A stretch of DNA of 53,114 nucleotides from Streptomyces sp. H27-H5 (GTDB lineage Bacteria > Actinomycetota > Actinomycetes > Streptomycetales > Streptomycetaceae), in assembly GCF_026627505.1 (NCBI RefSeq), contig NZ_JAPNLK010000019.1:56443-109556 (forward strand). The letters are read 5' to 3'. Positions 1-7,590 of the stretch are shown piece by piece. The translations under genes and the position numbers were made by a program. Under the pieces are notes generated by a model, which made no database searches, was not told the origin of the DNA, and worked only from the letters and a program-made list of their open reading frames with translations. The first letter of the stretch is position 1. Every line of letters begins with the position of its first letter.

Positions 1-95
1 CGCACCCCGGCCCGCGCCCCGGCCCGCACCCGGGCCCCGGCAGCGCCCCGACACCCCCCCGCCGCCCCACCCCCCCACCCCACCAGGAGGCCCCC

Positions 96-806
96 GTGTT
101 CAAGCAGACCCAGCAGCACGCCGGAGGCGTCACCGAGGGAACGGCCAGTGAGCCGGCCGCCCGGATGCTCCTTGCCACCGCCGTCCGCCGCGGCTACACC
201 GTGGAGGCCACCCCCGCCGGGGGCGCGCTCATCACCTGGACCCGCCACCTGTTCGGCGCCACGGACGGCGCGGTCGTCCTGGCCACCCGCTCGATCAGCC
301 TGGAGCCCTTCACCCCGGTCGGGGCCCTGTCCGGCCCCACCCGCGACGACCTGGCCTTGATCGGCGGCGACCGCCACGCCCACTACGCCGAGGAAGACGG
401 GCGCCGCGTCATCGCAGGCCCCATGTGGCGGATCCCCGCCTTCGCCACCGCACGCCTCCGCGCCCGGACGCTGGTGGTCGAGGACGGGGACCGGGTCCGC
501 CTGTCCCTGACGGCCCGCCTGGGACTCCTGGCCCAGACGCACCGCACCCGCACCACCGAGCCGGAGGGCTTCCGCCGGCCGTCCGCCGGCGACCCGTACG
601 GATCGGCCGGCCTCAACCGCCCCGGCGGTCGGGCCGGGATGCTCCGGGACGGATCAAGCTGGGCCGTGTGCTCGTGCGGGCAGTTGAACGGGGCGCTCGG
701 CGGGACCCGTGACGAGGCACGCCGCCTCACCCGCGAGCACCGCCGGGCGATGACCGCCCAGTTCGTCACGGAGCACCTGGCCCCGCCGACGCGCGCGACC
801 GCCTGA
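96..806 (+). CDS. Hypothetical protein with C-terminal CxC/H motif
   Basis: A 236-residue protein starting at GTG 96, five bases after a full AGGAGG ribosome site at 85-90. I do not recognise the family. The body is a mixed alpha/beta sequence with no transmembrane segment. The C-terminus contains WAVCSCGQLNG followed about 20 residues later by a histidine in LTREHRRAM, which looks like a small zinc-binding or DNA-binding tail seen in uncharacterised Streptomyces plasmid and phage proteins. It is the leftmost gene and is separated from the next by the operator-promoter at 851-888, so it probably belongs to a transcript that enters from the left edge. Confidence 0.75.
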   Translation: MFKQTQQHAGGVTEGTASEPAARMLLATAVRRGYTVEATPAGGALITWTRHLFGATDGAVVLATRSISLEPFTPVGALSGPTRDDLALIGGDRHAHYAEEDGRRVIAGPMWRIPAFATARLRARTLVVEDGDRVRLSLTARLGLLAQTHRTRTTEPEGFRRPSAGDPYGSAGLNRPGGRAGMLRDGSSWAVCSCGQLNGALGGTRDEARRLTREHRRAMTAQFVTEHLAPPTRATA

Positions 807-850
807 CACCTGATCACCCTGGCCCTCCCTCCCGTACACCCATGACCAGC

Positions 851-890
851 GTTGCAACTTGACGTTGCAATGCGAGCGTGCAACCATATG
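851..890 (+). promoter_or_regulatory. Promoter with TTGCAA operators, copy 1
   Basis: A -35 box TTGACG at 859-864 is followed 17-18 bases later by AACCAT or ACCATA at 882-888. Half-sites surround and overlap it: GTTGCAAC at 851-858, GTTGCA at 864-869 and its inverse TGCAAC at 879-884. A protein bound here would cover both promoter boxes, so repression is likely. The same arrangement recurs at 3771-3802. It would drive the phosphatase gene at 968. Confidence 0.65.
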
Positions 891-967
891 TGGCGTGAGG
901 GAGGGCCCACAGCCCGCCCCCACCACAGCCTTCGCCCACCCGGGCCACCAGAGAACGGGGCAAGACC

Positions 968-1702
968 ATGCGCAACTACGCCACCGCACAGAACATCGGC
1001 GGACGCGAGATGCAGTGCGACGCCACCGCCGTCCACACCACCCCCGCCGGCACCAGCGCGTACGTACTCCTGGACGGGATCGGGGACTCGGAGAGCGTCC
1101 AGACATGGACGCGGGAAGCAGCCGGCCGCCTCGCCCGCCACGCCGCCCGCCTCGGCGACGCGGAGACCGCCCTGCGCGAGCTGTACGCCATGTACCGCGC
1201 CCGCCCGGCCAACGCCGACCGCTACACCCGGGACTACACCGAGAAGGCCGCCGCCGTGGTGGTCGTCACGGCCCCCGGCCGCCCGTACAGCGTGGCCTGG
1301 AGCGGGGACTCCCGCGCCTACCTGCTCCAGGACGGCACCCTCCGGCGCCTGACCAACGACCACAACCTCCGCCGCGTCTACCCGCCCACCGACGTGTACC
1401 CCGAAGGCGGCAACCGCCACCGCATCACGGCCTGCCTCGGGTCCTGGCGGACCGACGAGGACGCCATGGCCTACGCCAACCACCCCGCCATGGAAGCCGC
1501 CACCGTCCCGGCCGCCCCCGGCCGCCTGGTGCTGGTGTCGGACGGGGCCTATGAGCCGATCGAGGACAACGGCGCCGACCTGGCCACGTACCTCGCCGGC
1601 CCCCCGGCGACCGCCGCCGTCAACCTGGTGGAGACCGCCGTCGCGTGGGGCGGCAAGCGCCCGGACAACGCGACCGCCCTCGTGGCCGACCTGCCCGCCT
1701 GA
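968..1702 (+). CDS. PP2C-family Ser/Thr protein phosphatase
   Basis: A 244-residue single-domain PP2C-type phosphatase. The metal-binding landmarks appear in order: LLDGIGD near residue 35, the central strand WSGDSRAYLL near 115, LTNDHNL just after, LVSDGAYEPI near 190 and the terminal RPDNATALV. The conserved aspartates that hold the two Mn/Mg ions are therefore present. There is no sensor, transmembrane or regulatory domain, so it is presumably a soluble cytoplasmic enzyme. It is the first gene after the copy 1 operator-promoter. In a phage it could reverse host kinase signalling, but no substrate can be inferred from the sequence. Confidence 0.85.
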   Translation: MRNYATAQNIGGREMQCDATAVHTTPAGTSAYVLLDGIGDSESVQTWTREAAGRLARHAARLGDAETALRELYAMYRARPANADRYTRDYTEKAAAVVVVTAPGRPYSVAWSGDSRAYLLQDGTLRRLTNDHNLRRVYPPTDVYPEGGNRHRITACLGSWRTDEDAMAYANHPAMEAATVPAAPGRLVLVSDGAYEPIEDNGADLATYLAGPPATAAVNLVETAVAWGGKRPDNATALVADLPA

Positions 1703-1707
1703 CCCCT

Positions 1708-1746
1708 TGTCCGGACCGTGTCCGGGCCTGTCCGCCCCCGCCGGAC
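1708..1746. repeat. CGGACA/TGTCCG repeat cluster I
   Basis: A short intergenic cluster with three direct TGTCCG hexamers and related CCGGAC pieces between the phosphatase and DUF3560 genes. It is the weakest of four clusters; the others lie at 2727-2971, 22094-22235 and 47815-48036. Confidence 0.5.
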
Positions 1747-1801
1747 GAACAGGCCCGGTCACCCGCCCGAGCACCAGCACCACCGACGAAAGGCGCGACG
1801 C

Positions 1802-2737
1802 ATGGCCACCATCACGATCAGCCACACCCCGGCAAAGGGCACCCTCGTGGACGGCGACACCGAGAAGGGCGACGGCACCGGCGACATCCTCAAGCGGCAC
1901 GCCTTCCGCTGGTTCCGCTCCCTGCGCCAGTACGGCCACCCCAACAGCCGCGACCGCGCACCCCGCATCGTGGCCATGGAAGCCGCGGCCGAGGAGCTGC
2001 GCGCCGCCGGCCACACGGTGACCGTCAAGGTGGACGACGAGGTGCGCCCCAACGACGTGGTGCGCGCCGACAAGCACGAGCGGCTGGAGGACCGCCGCGA
2101 CGCCCTCACAGCCAAGGGCGAGAAGCTGGCCCGGCAGGCGGACTCCCTGTACCGGGCGTCGAACGCCATGGTGGAACACATCCCCCTAGGCCAGCCGGTC
2201 GGCCCCGGCGCCCGGGGCCGCGCGCACCGCAACCTCCTGGACCGCAGCATCAACACCGCCATCCGCTCCGCCCTCACCGCCGAGGAGGCACGCCGGGTGC
2301 CCGCCCTGGTCGAGGGGTCCCGCCGCGCCGAGGCCTACGGGGAGCGCCCGGACGTCACCGCGCGCCGCGTCGAGCGGCTGGAGGCCGAACGGCGCAGCCT
2401 CGTACGCCGCATGGAGTCCTTCAACCGGTACCCCTCGGCCCGTTCCGCCGACCTCCACCGCCAGTACGAGGGACAGCTGAAAGTCCTGGACGAGCGGATC
2501 GCCGGCGACCGCGCCGTCCTCGACGCCGCGGCCGAGGCCGGCAGGTTCGGCCGGTACTCCAAGAACAACGTCCACCGCGACGACCTGGTCAAGATCCGGG
2601 GCCAGTGGCGCACCGTGGTCCGCGCCAACGGCAAGAGCGTGAGCGTGACCACGGGCTACTCCTGGACGGACCGCTACGGCTGGGAAGAGGTCCGCGCGCT
2701 GCGCTGCCAGCACGTCGAGGACACCCCGGACAACTGA
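1802..2737 (+). CDS. DUF3560 domain protein
   Basis: A 311-residue protein. The N-terminal ATITISHTPAKGTLVDG segment, the acidic GDG stretch and the FRWFRSLRQYG segment match the DUF3560 family common on actinobacterial plasmids and phages; its function is unknown. The middle (about residues 75-265) is strongly charged and helical, probably coiled coil. The C-terminus (about 260-305) forms a small basic beta domain ending near WTDRYGWEEVRAL. Start ATG 1802 has GAAAGG upstream. The gene lies between two CGGACA/TGTCCG clusters; its last codons run into the second. Confidence 0.75.
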   Translation: MATITISHTPAKGTLVDGDTEKGDGTGDILKRHAFRWFRSLRQYGHPNSRDRAPRIVAMEAAAEELRAAGHTVTVKVDDEVRPNDVVRADKHERLEDRRDALTAKGEKLARQADSLYRASNAMVEHIPLGQPVGPGARGRAHRNLLDRSINTAIRSALTAEEARRVPALVEGSRRAEAYGERPDVTARRVERLEAERRSLVRRMESFNRYPSARSADLHRQYEGQLKVLDERIAGDRAVLDAAAEAGRFGRYSKNNVHRDDLVKIRGQWRTVVRANGKSVSVTTGYSWTDRYGWEEVRALRCQHVEDTPDN

Positions 2738-2971
2738 CCCCGGACAGGGCGGACAGCCCCCGGACGCTGTCCGCCCCGCCTGTCCGGGAGTTGTCCGCGA
2801 ACAACTGCGGACAACTCCCGGACAACCCCACCCGGACACCCCTGTCCGGACACTGTCCGCCCCGCCCCACCAGCCAGAACACCCCCAGGCGGACACCCCG
2901 TCCACACCTTGTCCGCCCCACCCCGGACACCGTGTCCGCCCCCTGTCCTCCCGGCCCGGACACCCTGTCCG
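2727..2971. repeat. CGGACA/TGTCCG repeat cluster II
   Basis: A 245-bp stretch that starts in the last codons of the DUF3560 gene. By hand count it holds about ten CGGACA and eight TGTCCG hexamers, where well under one would be expected. Complete 15-bp palindromes CGGACA-NNN-TGTCCG lie at 2924-2938 and 2957-2971. Others have longer or shorter spacers. No gene fits this region; the apparent reading frames follow the repeats. Confidence 0.85.
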
Positions 2972-2996
2972 GGCCCCGCGCGAAAGGAACCCGACA

Positions 2997-3686
2997 GTGG
3001 CCCTCCCGATCATCCTGGCCATGGCCGCCGCATGGTGGATCTACCACCGCCAGACCCGCCCCGGCACCGGCCCCGGCGCCTCCGCCGAAGCCCGCGCCCG
3101 ACAGCTCCGCACCCCCCTCGTCCGCCTCGCCGACGCCCTCGGCATCGACACCCGGGCCGGCCGCCAGGCACGCAACTGGAAGGCCGGCGCCATCGGCGAG
3201 AAGCGCGCCGCCGCCCGCCTGGCCCAGCTCACCCAACAGGGCTGGACCCTGCGTTACGACCTGGCCCTCCCGCCCGGCGAAGGCACCGCCAACGTGGACG
3301 CGCTCGCCATCTCCCCCAACGGGCACGTGTTCGTGCTCGACCCCAAGATGATGGCAAGCCGCTACCCCGTCACCGTGCGGGTGGGCCGGCTCTGGCACGG
3401 CGACCGCGACGTCACCGCGCGCGTCACGAGCACCCGGCGCGAGGCCGAAGCCGTGTCCCGCGCCCTCGGCGTGCCGGTCACCCCGATCGTCGCCATCGAG
3501 CACGCCCCCCTCGTGGGCCCCCACGGAAGGCCGGCTACCGAACTGGCCCTCGGCGGAGTACGCATCGTCCCGGCCGAGGTACTGCCGGCCGTACTGCGGG
3601 AGGCCGCCCGGATCCCCGCCCAGCGACGCGCCGCCGACCTGGTCGCCGCGGCCGACCGCGCCCTCCCCCCGTACACCCGCCGCTGA
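2997..3686 (+). CDS. NERD-domain nuclease-related protein, N-terminally membrane-anchored
   Basis: A 229-residue protein. Residues about 2-16 (ALPIILAMAAAWWIY) form a hydrophobic segment that probably anchors it in the membrane. The NERD nuclease-related fold follows: AIGEKRAAARL near residue 63, DLALPPGEGTANVDALAI near 90 and HVFVLDPKMM near 112, giving the D..D-x-K pattern of the restriction-like active site. NERD proteins are thought to act on nucleic acids but are poorly studied. Start GTG 2997 follows AAAGGA. Repeat cluster II lies directly upstream and a strong hairpin follows the gene. Confidence 0.75.
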   Translation: MALPIILAMAAAWWIYHRQTRPGTGPGASAEARARQLRTPLVRLADALGIDTRAGRQARNWKAGAIGEKRAAARLAQLTQQGWTLRYDLALPPGEGTANVDALAISPNGHVFVLDPKMMASRYPVTVRVGRLWHGDRDVTARVTSTRREAEAVSRALGVPVTPIVAIEHAPLVGPHGRPATELALGGVRIVPAEVLPAVLREAARIPAQRRAADLVAAADRALPPYTRR

Positions 3687-3700
3687 CCCTCGCCCCCCGC

Positions 3701-3730
3701 GCCCGCACCGCGCCCCGCGCCGGTGCGGGC
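3701..3730 (+). terminator. Hairpin terminator after the NERD gene
   Basis: A perfect 10-bp stem, GCCCGCACCG at 3701-3710 with CGGTGCGGGC at 3721-3730, is followed by TTCCTCGTCC. The short T/C tail is typical of GC-rich actinobacterial terminators. Confidence 0.65.
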
Positions 3731-3770
3731 TTCCTCGTCCCCGACACGCCCCCCACCACCAGTCCACGCA

Positions 3771-3802
3771 ACTTGACTTTGCAACATCGTGTTGCAACTA
3801 TG
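3771..3802 (+). promoter_or_regulatory. Promoter with TTGCAA operators, copy 2
   Basis: A -35 box TTGACT at 3773-3778 is followed 17 bases later by AACTAT (3796-3801). Between and over the boxes is an inverted repeat TTGCAAC (3779-3785) and GTTGCAA (3791-3797) with a five-base centre. The sequence ACTTGAC-TTGCAA is shared with 857-870, so both promoters probably answer to one regulator. It drives the gene at 3844. Confidence 0.7.
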
Positions 3803-3843
3803 TGGGGGTTGGAACCCGCACCACCAGGCCAGGGAGCAGCGCC

Positions 3844-4410
3844 ATGGACTACCGCGAAACCACCGTCACCATCTACGGCGTCCGCCGCACCGTGCGCACC
3901 GAACGCACCGGTACCGTCCGTCAGATGGAGACCGCCCATACCCGCGCTGTCCGCGCCACCCTGGAAGAGCTGCACGACGCCAACAAGGCCCGCGCCCTGG
4001 CCGCCGCCAAGCGCACCGCCCGCGCCGCCGACGAGAAGGCGCGCGGCCACAACAGCGGCCCGGACCAGCGCGCCGCCTTCGACGCGAACCGCGCGGTCGC
4101 CCAGATCGAGAAGCGCAAGTTCGAGGCCCCCACCTTCCCCAACTTCGCGGCCATGGCCCGCCCCCACCCCCCGGTGAAGTTCGACCTGGACCCCACCGAC
4201 GCCCAGTTCGCGGACTGCCACGAGTTCATCAACCCCAACGCCACCGCGCCGGCGCCCGTGGTCGAGGAGCCCCGCCCCCTGATGGGCCCCGGCAACTTCC
4301 TGGCCTCCCTGCTCGCCTCCGTACAGCCCCCCGCCATCGAGGAGCCGGCCACCGAAGAGCCCATGGACCTGGAAGCGTTCCTCAACGACTTCTTCGACCC
4401 CGCCAAGTAG
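3844..4410 (+). CDS. Hypothetical protein, Ala/Pro-rich
   Basis: A 188-residue protein of unknown family. Residues about 1-25 form a short beta-rich segment, about 25-90 are highly charged and helical, and the C-terminal half is proline-rich and acidic, ending in LEAFLNDFFDPAK. No catalytic motif, membrane segment or cysteine cluster is visible. ATG 3844 is chosen because AGGGAG lies upstream and it falls about 36 bases after the predicted transcription start. Being first after the copy 2 operator, it is likely co-regulated with the phosphatase at 968. Confidence 0.7.
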   Translation: MDYRETTVTIYGVRRTVRTERTGTVRQMETAHTRAVRATLEELHDANKARALAAAKRTARAADEKARGHNSGPDQRAAFDANRAVAQIEKRKFEAPTFPNFAAMARPHPPVKFDLDPTDAQFADCHEFINPNATAPAPVVEEPRPLMGPGNFLASLLASVQPPAIEEPATEEPMDLEAFLNDFFDPAK

Positions 4411-4419
4411 CCACCCCTC

Positions 4420-4444
4420 GGGGCGCGGCCCACCGGCCGCCCCC
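4420..4444 (+). terminator. GC-rich hairpin
   Basis: GGGGCGCGGCC and GGCCGCCCC can pair around a short CACC loop just after the stop at 4410. No T tract follows, so it may be an attenuator rather than a strong terminator. Confidence 0.35.
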
Positions 4445-4486
4445 GCCCGTTCACCTGCCGCTACCGCACCCCAAAGGAGCACCCTC

Positions 4487-4984
4487 ATGGGCGCCTGCCT
4501 CACCCCGACCGCCGAAATGGCCCCCTGGTACAACGTCGAGATCAGCGAGGGCCTCGCCCTGGGCAGCGGCTACGCCGAGCTGACCGCGACCACCTACCTG
4601 CACGGCTGGTACCGCATCCGCGAGGAGTCCGACGGCGACCTCACCGACGAGGAGCTGGAGGCCGCGTACACCAACGAGGAGCGCGCCGCGGCCTGGGTCA
4701 CCCTGGCCCCGGACACATTCGCCACCCCGGCCGCCCCCGTGTCCGCGTTCCTGGCCGCCCTCCGACAGATCGCCGACCACCCCGCCTACCAGCGCTGGGA
4801 GAAGGAGGGCGGACAGCCCCGGTCGACCGGCGCCCGCGCGGAAGTCCGCGAGGACGGCCGGGTCCTGACCACCGGACCGTTCATCCGGCACCCCAGCGAC
4901 CAGGACGGGGACCACCTCCAGAGCGTGGAAGTCCTCTTCGGCGACGTCCGGCCGCTCCTCGACGCGGTGACCGCCCTGGCCTGA
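4487..4984 (+). CDS. Hypothetical acidic protein
   Basis: A 165-residue acidic protein that I do not recognise. It starts at ATG 4487 behind AAAGGAG. The sequence contains several tryptophans and tyrosines and a helical DLTDEELEAAYTNEERAAAW segment, with no membrane span or catalytic signature. It lies between a weak hairpin and a strong terminator and is probably the last gene of the transcript starting near 3808. Confidence 0.7.
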   Translation: MGACLTPTAEMAPWYNVEISEGLALGSGYAELTATTYLHGWYRIREESDGDLTDEELEAAYTNEERAAAWVTLAPDTFATPAAPVSAFLAALRQIADHPAYQRWEKEGGQPRSTGARAEVREDGRVLTTGPFIRHPSDQDGDHLQSVEVLFGDVRPLLDAVTALA

Positions 4985-4998
4985 CCCTCCGGGACACC

Positions 4999-5029
4999 GG
5001 CCCGCACCGCCCTCGCGCGCGTGCGGGCC
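4999..5029 (+). terminator. Hairpin terminator before the modification block
   Basis: GGCCCGCAC (4999-5007) pairs with GTGCGGGCC (5021-5029), followed by TTCTGCTGTCT. It separates the early genes from the ParB-like and modification genes. Confidence 0.65.
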
Positions 5030-5073
5030 TTCTGCTGTCTCCCCGGCCCCCAGGTCCCCCGGCCGCTGCCGAC

Positions 5074-5100
5074 CCGGCAGGCGCGCGCCTGCCCTATCCT
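5074..5100 (+). promoter_or_regulatory. Phage promoter of the GCCCTATNNT class
   Basis: TATCCT at 5095-5100 is preceded directly by the self-complementary GGCAGGCGCGCGCCTGCC. The same layout, GCGCGNGCC then TATNNT, recurs at 15016 and 16649. No -35 box at normal spacing is evident, so a phage-specific factor may be needed. It lies 44 bases upstream of the first ParB-like gene. Confidence 0.5.
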
Positions 5101-5138
5101 TCTGCGCCGCCGTCCGCCGCGACCAGGGGAAACAGCCC

Positions 5139-5975
5139 ATGACCCAGGCCACCTACGTCCGTACCGACACCATCCCGCTCGCCCAGCTCACCCCGTTCCC
5201 CGGCAACGCCAAACGCGGCGACGTCGGCACCATCCTCACCAGCCTCACCCGCAACGGGCAGTACCGCTCCCTCGTCGTCCAGGAGACCGACCCCGGCCAC
5301 TACGTCGTCCTCGCCGGCAACCACACCACCCAGGCCATCGCCGCCCACGGTCCCGGCGACTGCGGCATGACCGTCCAGGTCGGCGCAGAGGAACGCCCCT
5401 GCGGGGTGTGCGGCAACCAGCCGTGGGAGCCGACCGCGCGCTGTGAGGTCGTCCACTGCGACGAGGACACCGCCCGCCGCATCAACCTGGTCGACAACCG
5501 CAGCTCAGAGCTCGGCACCTGGGATGAGACCGCCCTCGCCGAACTCATCGCCGGCCTGGACGACGACCTCGGCGGCACCGGCTACAGCGACGAGGACCTC
5601 GCCGACCTGCTGACCGCCATCGATGAGGCCACCGCCGAGGAGGAGCCGCCCCCCGAGGAACAGCCCGCCGCCCCGGACACCACCCCCGGCGCCCCGGACA
5701 CCACCGCCGCCCCTGCCGCGGCCGGTGACCCCTCGCCGCCGCTGCCACCCCCGCCCGGCCACGTGCTGATGACCTTGACCTACCTGCCCCCCGACCGCGA
5801 CGAGGCCGCCCGCCTGGTGGTCGCCGCCCGGGAACTGTTCCCCACCGAGGGAGCCCCGGAGATCGTGCTCCGCGCGCTCCGCGCCCTGGCCGCGCTCCTC
5901 GACTCCCGCCACAGCCACGACGGGGTGGTGACCGTCTCCGCGCTCCTCAAGGCCGCCGGGGTCGACCGCCCGTGA
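5139..5975 (+). CDS. ParB-like nuclease-domain protein A
   Basis: A 278-residue protein with an N-terminal ParB/Srx-like domain (about residues 1-160). Landmarks are LTPFPGNAKRGD, RNGQYRSLVVQ, VLAGNHTTQA (the ParB G-x-x-R-x-x-A position) and CDEDTARRINLVDNRSSEL. The LVDNR and GTGYSDEDLADLL pattern is that of ParB-like domains found with phage DNA methyltransferases rather than chromosome partition. A CGVC motif sits in an insertion near residue 88 and may bind a metal. The C-terminal half has a proline/acidic linker and a small alpha/beta domain. Two shorter paralogues follow at 6889 and 7587. It overlaps the GP88 gene by a GTGA junction. Confidence 0.8.
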   Translation: MTQATYVRTDTIPLAQLTPFPGNAKRGDVGTILTSLTRNGQYRSLVVQETDPGHYVVLAGNHTTQAIAAHGPGDCGMTVQVGAEERPCGVCGNQPWEPTARCEVVHCDEDTARRINLVDNRSSELGTWDETALAELIAGLDDDLGGTGYSDEDLADLLTAIDEATAEEEPPPEEQPAAPDTTPGAPDTTAAPAAAGDPSPPLPPPPGHVLMTLTYLPPDRDEAARLVVAARELFPTEGAPEIVLRALRALAALLDSRHSHDGVVTVSALLKAAGVDRP

Positions 5976-6724
5976 CCGCCCTCGCCCTGGAGACCCCGCC
6001 CGTACGCCGTCGACCTCGCCGGCCGCAACGGCTCCTCACCCAGAACAGCGAGCTGCGCGGAGAGAACATCTGGAACTGGACCATCCCGGCCCTGGCCACC
6101 CGCCTGTGGGACGGACGGGTGATCAAGACCTGTCCGGCGGCCGGGGTCTGTGCCCAGGCCTGCTACGCGAGGAATGGAACCTACAACTTCCCCGGCGTCA
6201 TCCAGCGCCACCAGGAGAACCTGGCCTACGTGCTGGACGACCCGGCCGGGTGGCAACGCCAGATGGCCGCCGAACTGGCCCACCCCCGCCACCGAGGCGG
6301 CTGGATCCGTATCCACGACGCCGGCGATTTCTTCAGCGACCGATACCTGGCCATGTGGCTGAGACTCATCGCGTTCCGTCCGGCCGTGAACTTCTACTGC
6401 TACACCAAGGAAGTCGACCGCTGGAACCGCATGGTCCGCCCCGCCCCACCTCGAAATCTGCGCTGGGTGTTCTCGTACGGCGGCAACGAGGACCACCTCA
6501 TCCGCCCCGGCGACCGCGTCGCGGACGTCTTCCCGGACGAGGCCGCCATCCTGTCCGCCGGCTACCACTCCCAGGACGCGTCCGACCTCCTGGCCGTCCT
6601 CGGCCCGGCCCCCGTCGGCATCCCCGCCAACAACATCCCCCAGTTCCGGCGCCGCATGGCCGGCCGCACCTTCCGGGAGTGGCAGGTCGAGCGGGACACC
6701 AAACGGGCGGCACGCACCCGCTGA
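5972..6724 (+). CDS. GP88-family phage protein
   Basis: A 250-residue protein of the mycobacteriophage gp88 family; function unknown. Characteristic segments are LLTQNSELRGENIWNWTIPA near residue 20, TCPAAGVCAQACYA near 51, the IHDAGDFFSDRYLAMWL block near 110, FYCYTKEVDRW and GIPANNIPQF near the C-terminus. The three cysteines of C-x5-C-x3-C and the HDAGD stretch could form a metal or iron-sulfur site; that is inference. Start GTG 5972 overlaps the stop of ParB-like A, so the two are translationally coupled. Being embedded between ParB-like paralogues suggests a role in the DNA-modification block. Confidence 0.8.
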   Translation: MTALALETPPVRRRPRRPQRLLTQNSELRGENIWNWTIPALATRLWDGRVIKTCPAAGVCAQACYARNGTYNFPGVIQRHQENLAYVLDDPAGWQRQMAAELAHPRHRGGWIRIHDAGDFFSDRYLAMWLRLIAFRPAVNFYCYTKEVDRWNRMVRPAPPRNLRWVFSYGGNEDHLIRPGDRVADVFPDEAAILSAGYHSQDASDLLAVLGPAPVGIPANNIPQFRRRMAGRTFREWQVERDTKRAARTR

Positions 6725-6844
6725 CCCCCGCCACGGGCCCACCCGCCCCGCACCGGCGGCACCCGTTCCGCTTACCGCCCCACGGACCGTCAACTCCCGT
6801 TCTGATCAGTGCCGGAGCCTCGCCCCCGAGGGCCGAACACGACC

Positions 6845-6860
6845 TCCGCTTATCCTCTTG
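6845..6860 (+). promoter_or_regulatory. Candidate internal promoter of the modification operon
   Basis: TATCCT at 6851-6856, followed by CTTGCGCTGCC, closely resembles TATCCT and TCTGCGCCGCC at 5095. It lies 38 bases before the second ParB-like gene in a 164-base gap, and no clear -35 box is visible. Confidence 0.4.
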
Positions 6861-6888
6861 CGCTGCCACCCGCCCCGAGGAGACCGGA

Positions 6889-7590
6889 ATGGCCCAGGCC
6901 ACCTACCTCCGGACAGCGCTCATCCCGCTGTCCGACCTCACGCCGTTCCCCGGCAACGCCAAGCGCGGCGACGTCGACACCATCCTGACCAGCCTGCGCC
7001 GCAACGGGCAGTACCGCTCCCTGGTCGCCCGCGAGCTACCCGGTGCCCCCCTCGTCGTCCTCGCCGGCAACCACACCGCCCAGGCCCTCCACCGCCACGG
7101 CAGCGGCGACTGCGGGCACCAGGCGTGCGGGGTGTGCGCCAACGATCCGGCCTGGACCCCGGCCGCCCGCTGCGAGGTCGTGGCCTGCGACGAGGACACC
7201 GCCCGCCGCGTGAACCTGATCGACAACCGGTCGGCCGACCTGGGCTCCTACGACGCGGACGCCTTGGCCGAGCTGCTGTCCTTCCTGGACGAGGACTACG
7301 GCGGCACCGGCTACCAGGACGCCGACGTCGAGCGGCTGCTCGCCCCGCCCCCGTCACTGGAGGAACTGGCCGACACCTACCGCGACCCGGACGACGAAGA
7401 CCTCTGGCCGGTGCTGCGGTTCACCGTGCCCCCCGAGGACCGGGACCTGTTCTACGACCTCACCGCCGACGGCCCCAACCCCGGCGACGACACCGCCCGC
7501 TTCCGCCACCTCCTGGACCGGGCCCGCGCCGTCCTGGTCCCTCCGTCCTTGAGTCCGCTCGTCCACCCACAAGGGAGCCCCCGCCCATGA
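6889..7590 (+). CDS. ParB-like nuclease-domain protein B
   Basis: A 233-residue paralogue of the proteins at 5139 and 7587. It keeps LTPFPGNAKRGD, RNGQYRSLVA, VLAGNHTAQA, CGVC, CDEDTARRVNLIDNRSADLG and GTGYQDADVERLL. The C-terminal 80 residues differ, with a predicted beta strand PVLRFTVPPEDRD and helix FRHLLDRARAVL. ATG 6889 follows GAGGAG and is preferred over the long upstream open frame, which is antisense or out-of-frame noise over the GP88 gene. Its stop overlaps the ATG of the next gene (ATGA), which starts a chain of eight coupled genes ending with folE. Its probable role is DNA recognition or targeting for the modification enzymes, by analogy with methylase-linked ParB domains. Confidence 0.8.
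   Translation: MAQATYLRTALIPLSDLTPFPGNAKRGDVDTILTSLRRNGQYRSLVARELPGAPLVVLAGNHTAQALHRHGSGDCGHQACGVCANDPAWTPAARCEVVACDEDTARRVNLIDNRSADLGSYDADALAELLSFLDEDYGGTGYQDADVERLLAPPPSLEELADTYRDPDDEDLWPVLRFTVPPEDRDLFYDLTADGPNPGDDTARFRHLLDRARAVLVPPSLSPLVHPQGSPRP

Noticed and set aside
383..2179. A 598-codon minus-strand open frame, and similar long antisense frames throughout
   Set aside because: In very GC-rich DNA the frame opposite a real gene is often open. These lack ribosome sites, have low-complexity Gly/Val/Arg composition and lie antisense to well-supported genes.
2740..2996. Repeat cluster II as a CRISPR array
   Set aside because: Units are short palindromes with irregular, very short spacing and no unique spacers or cas genes.
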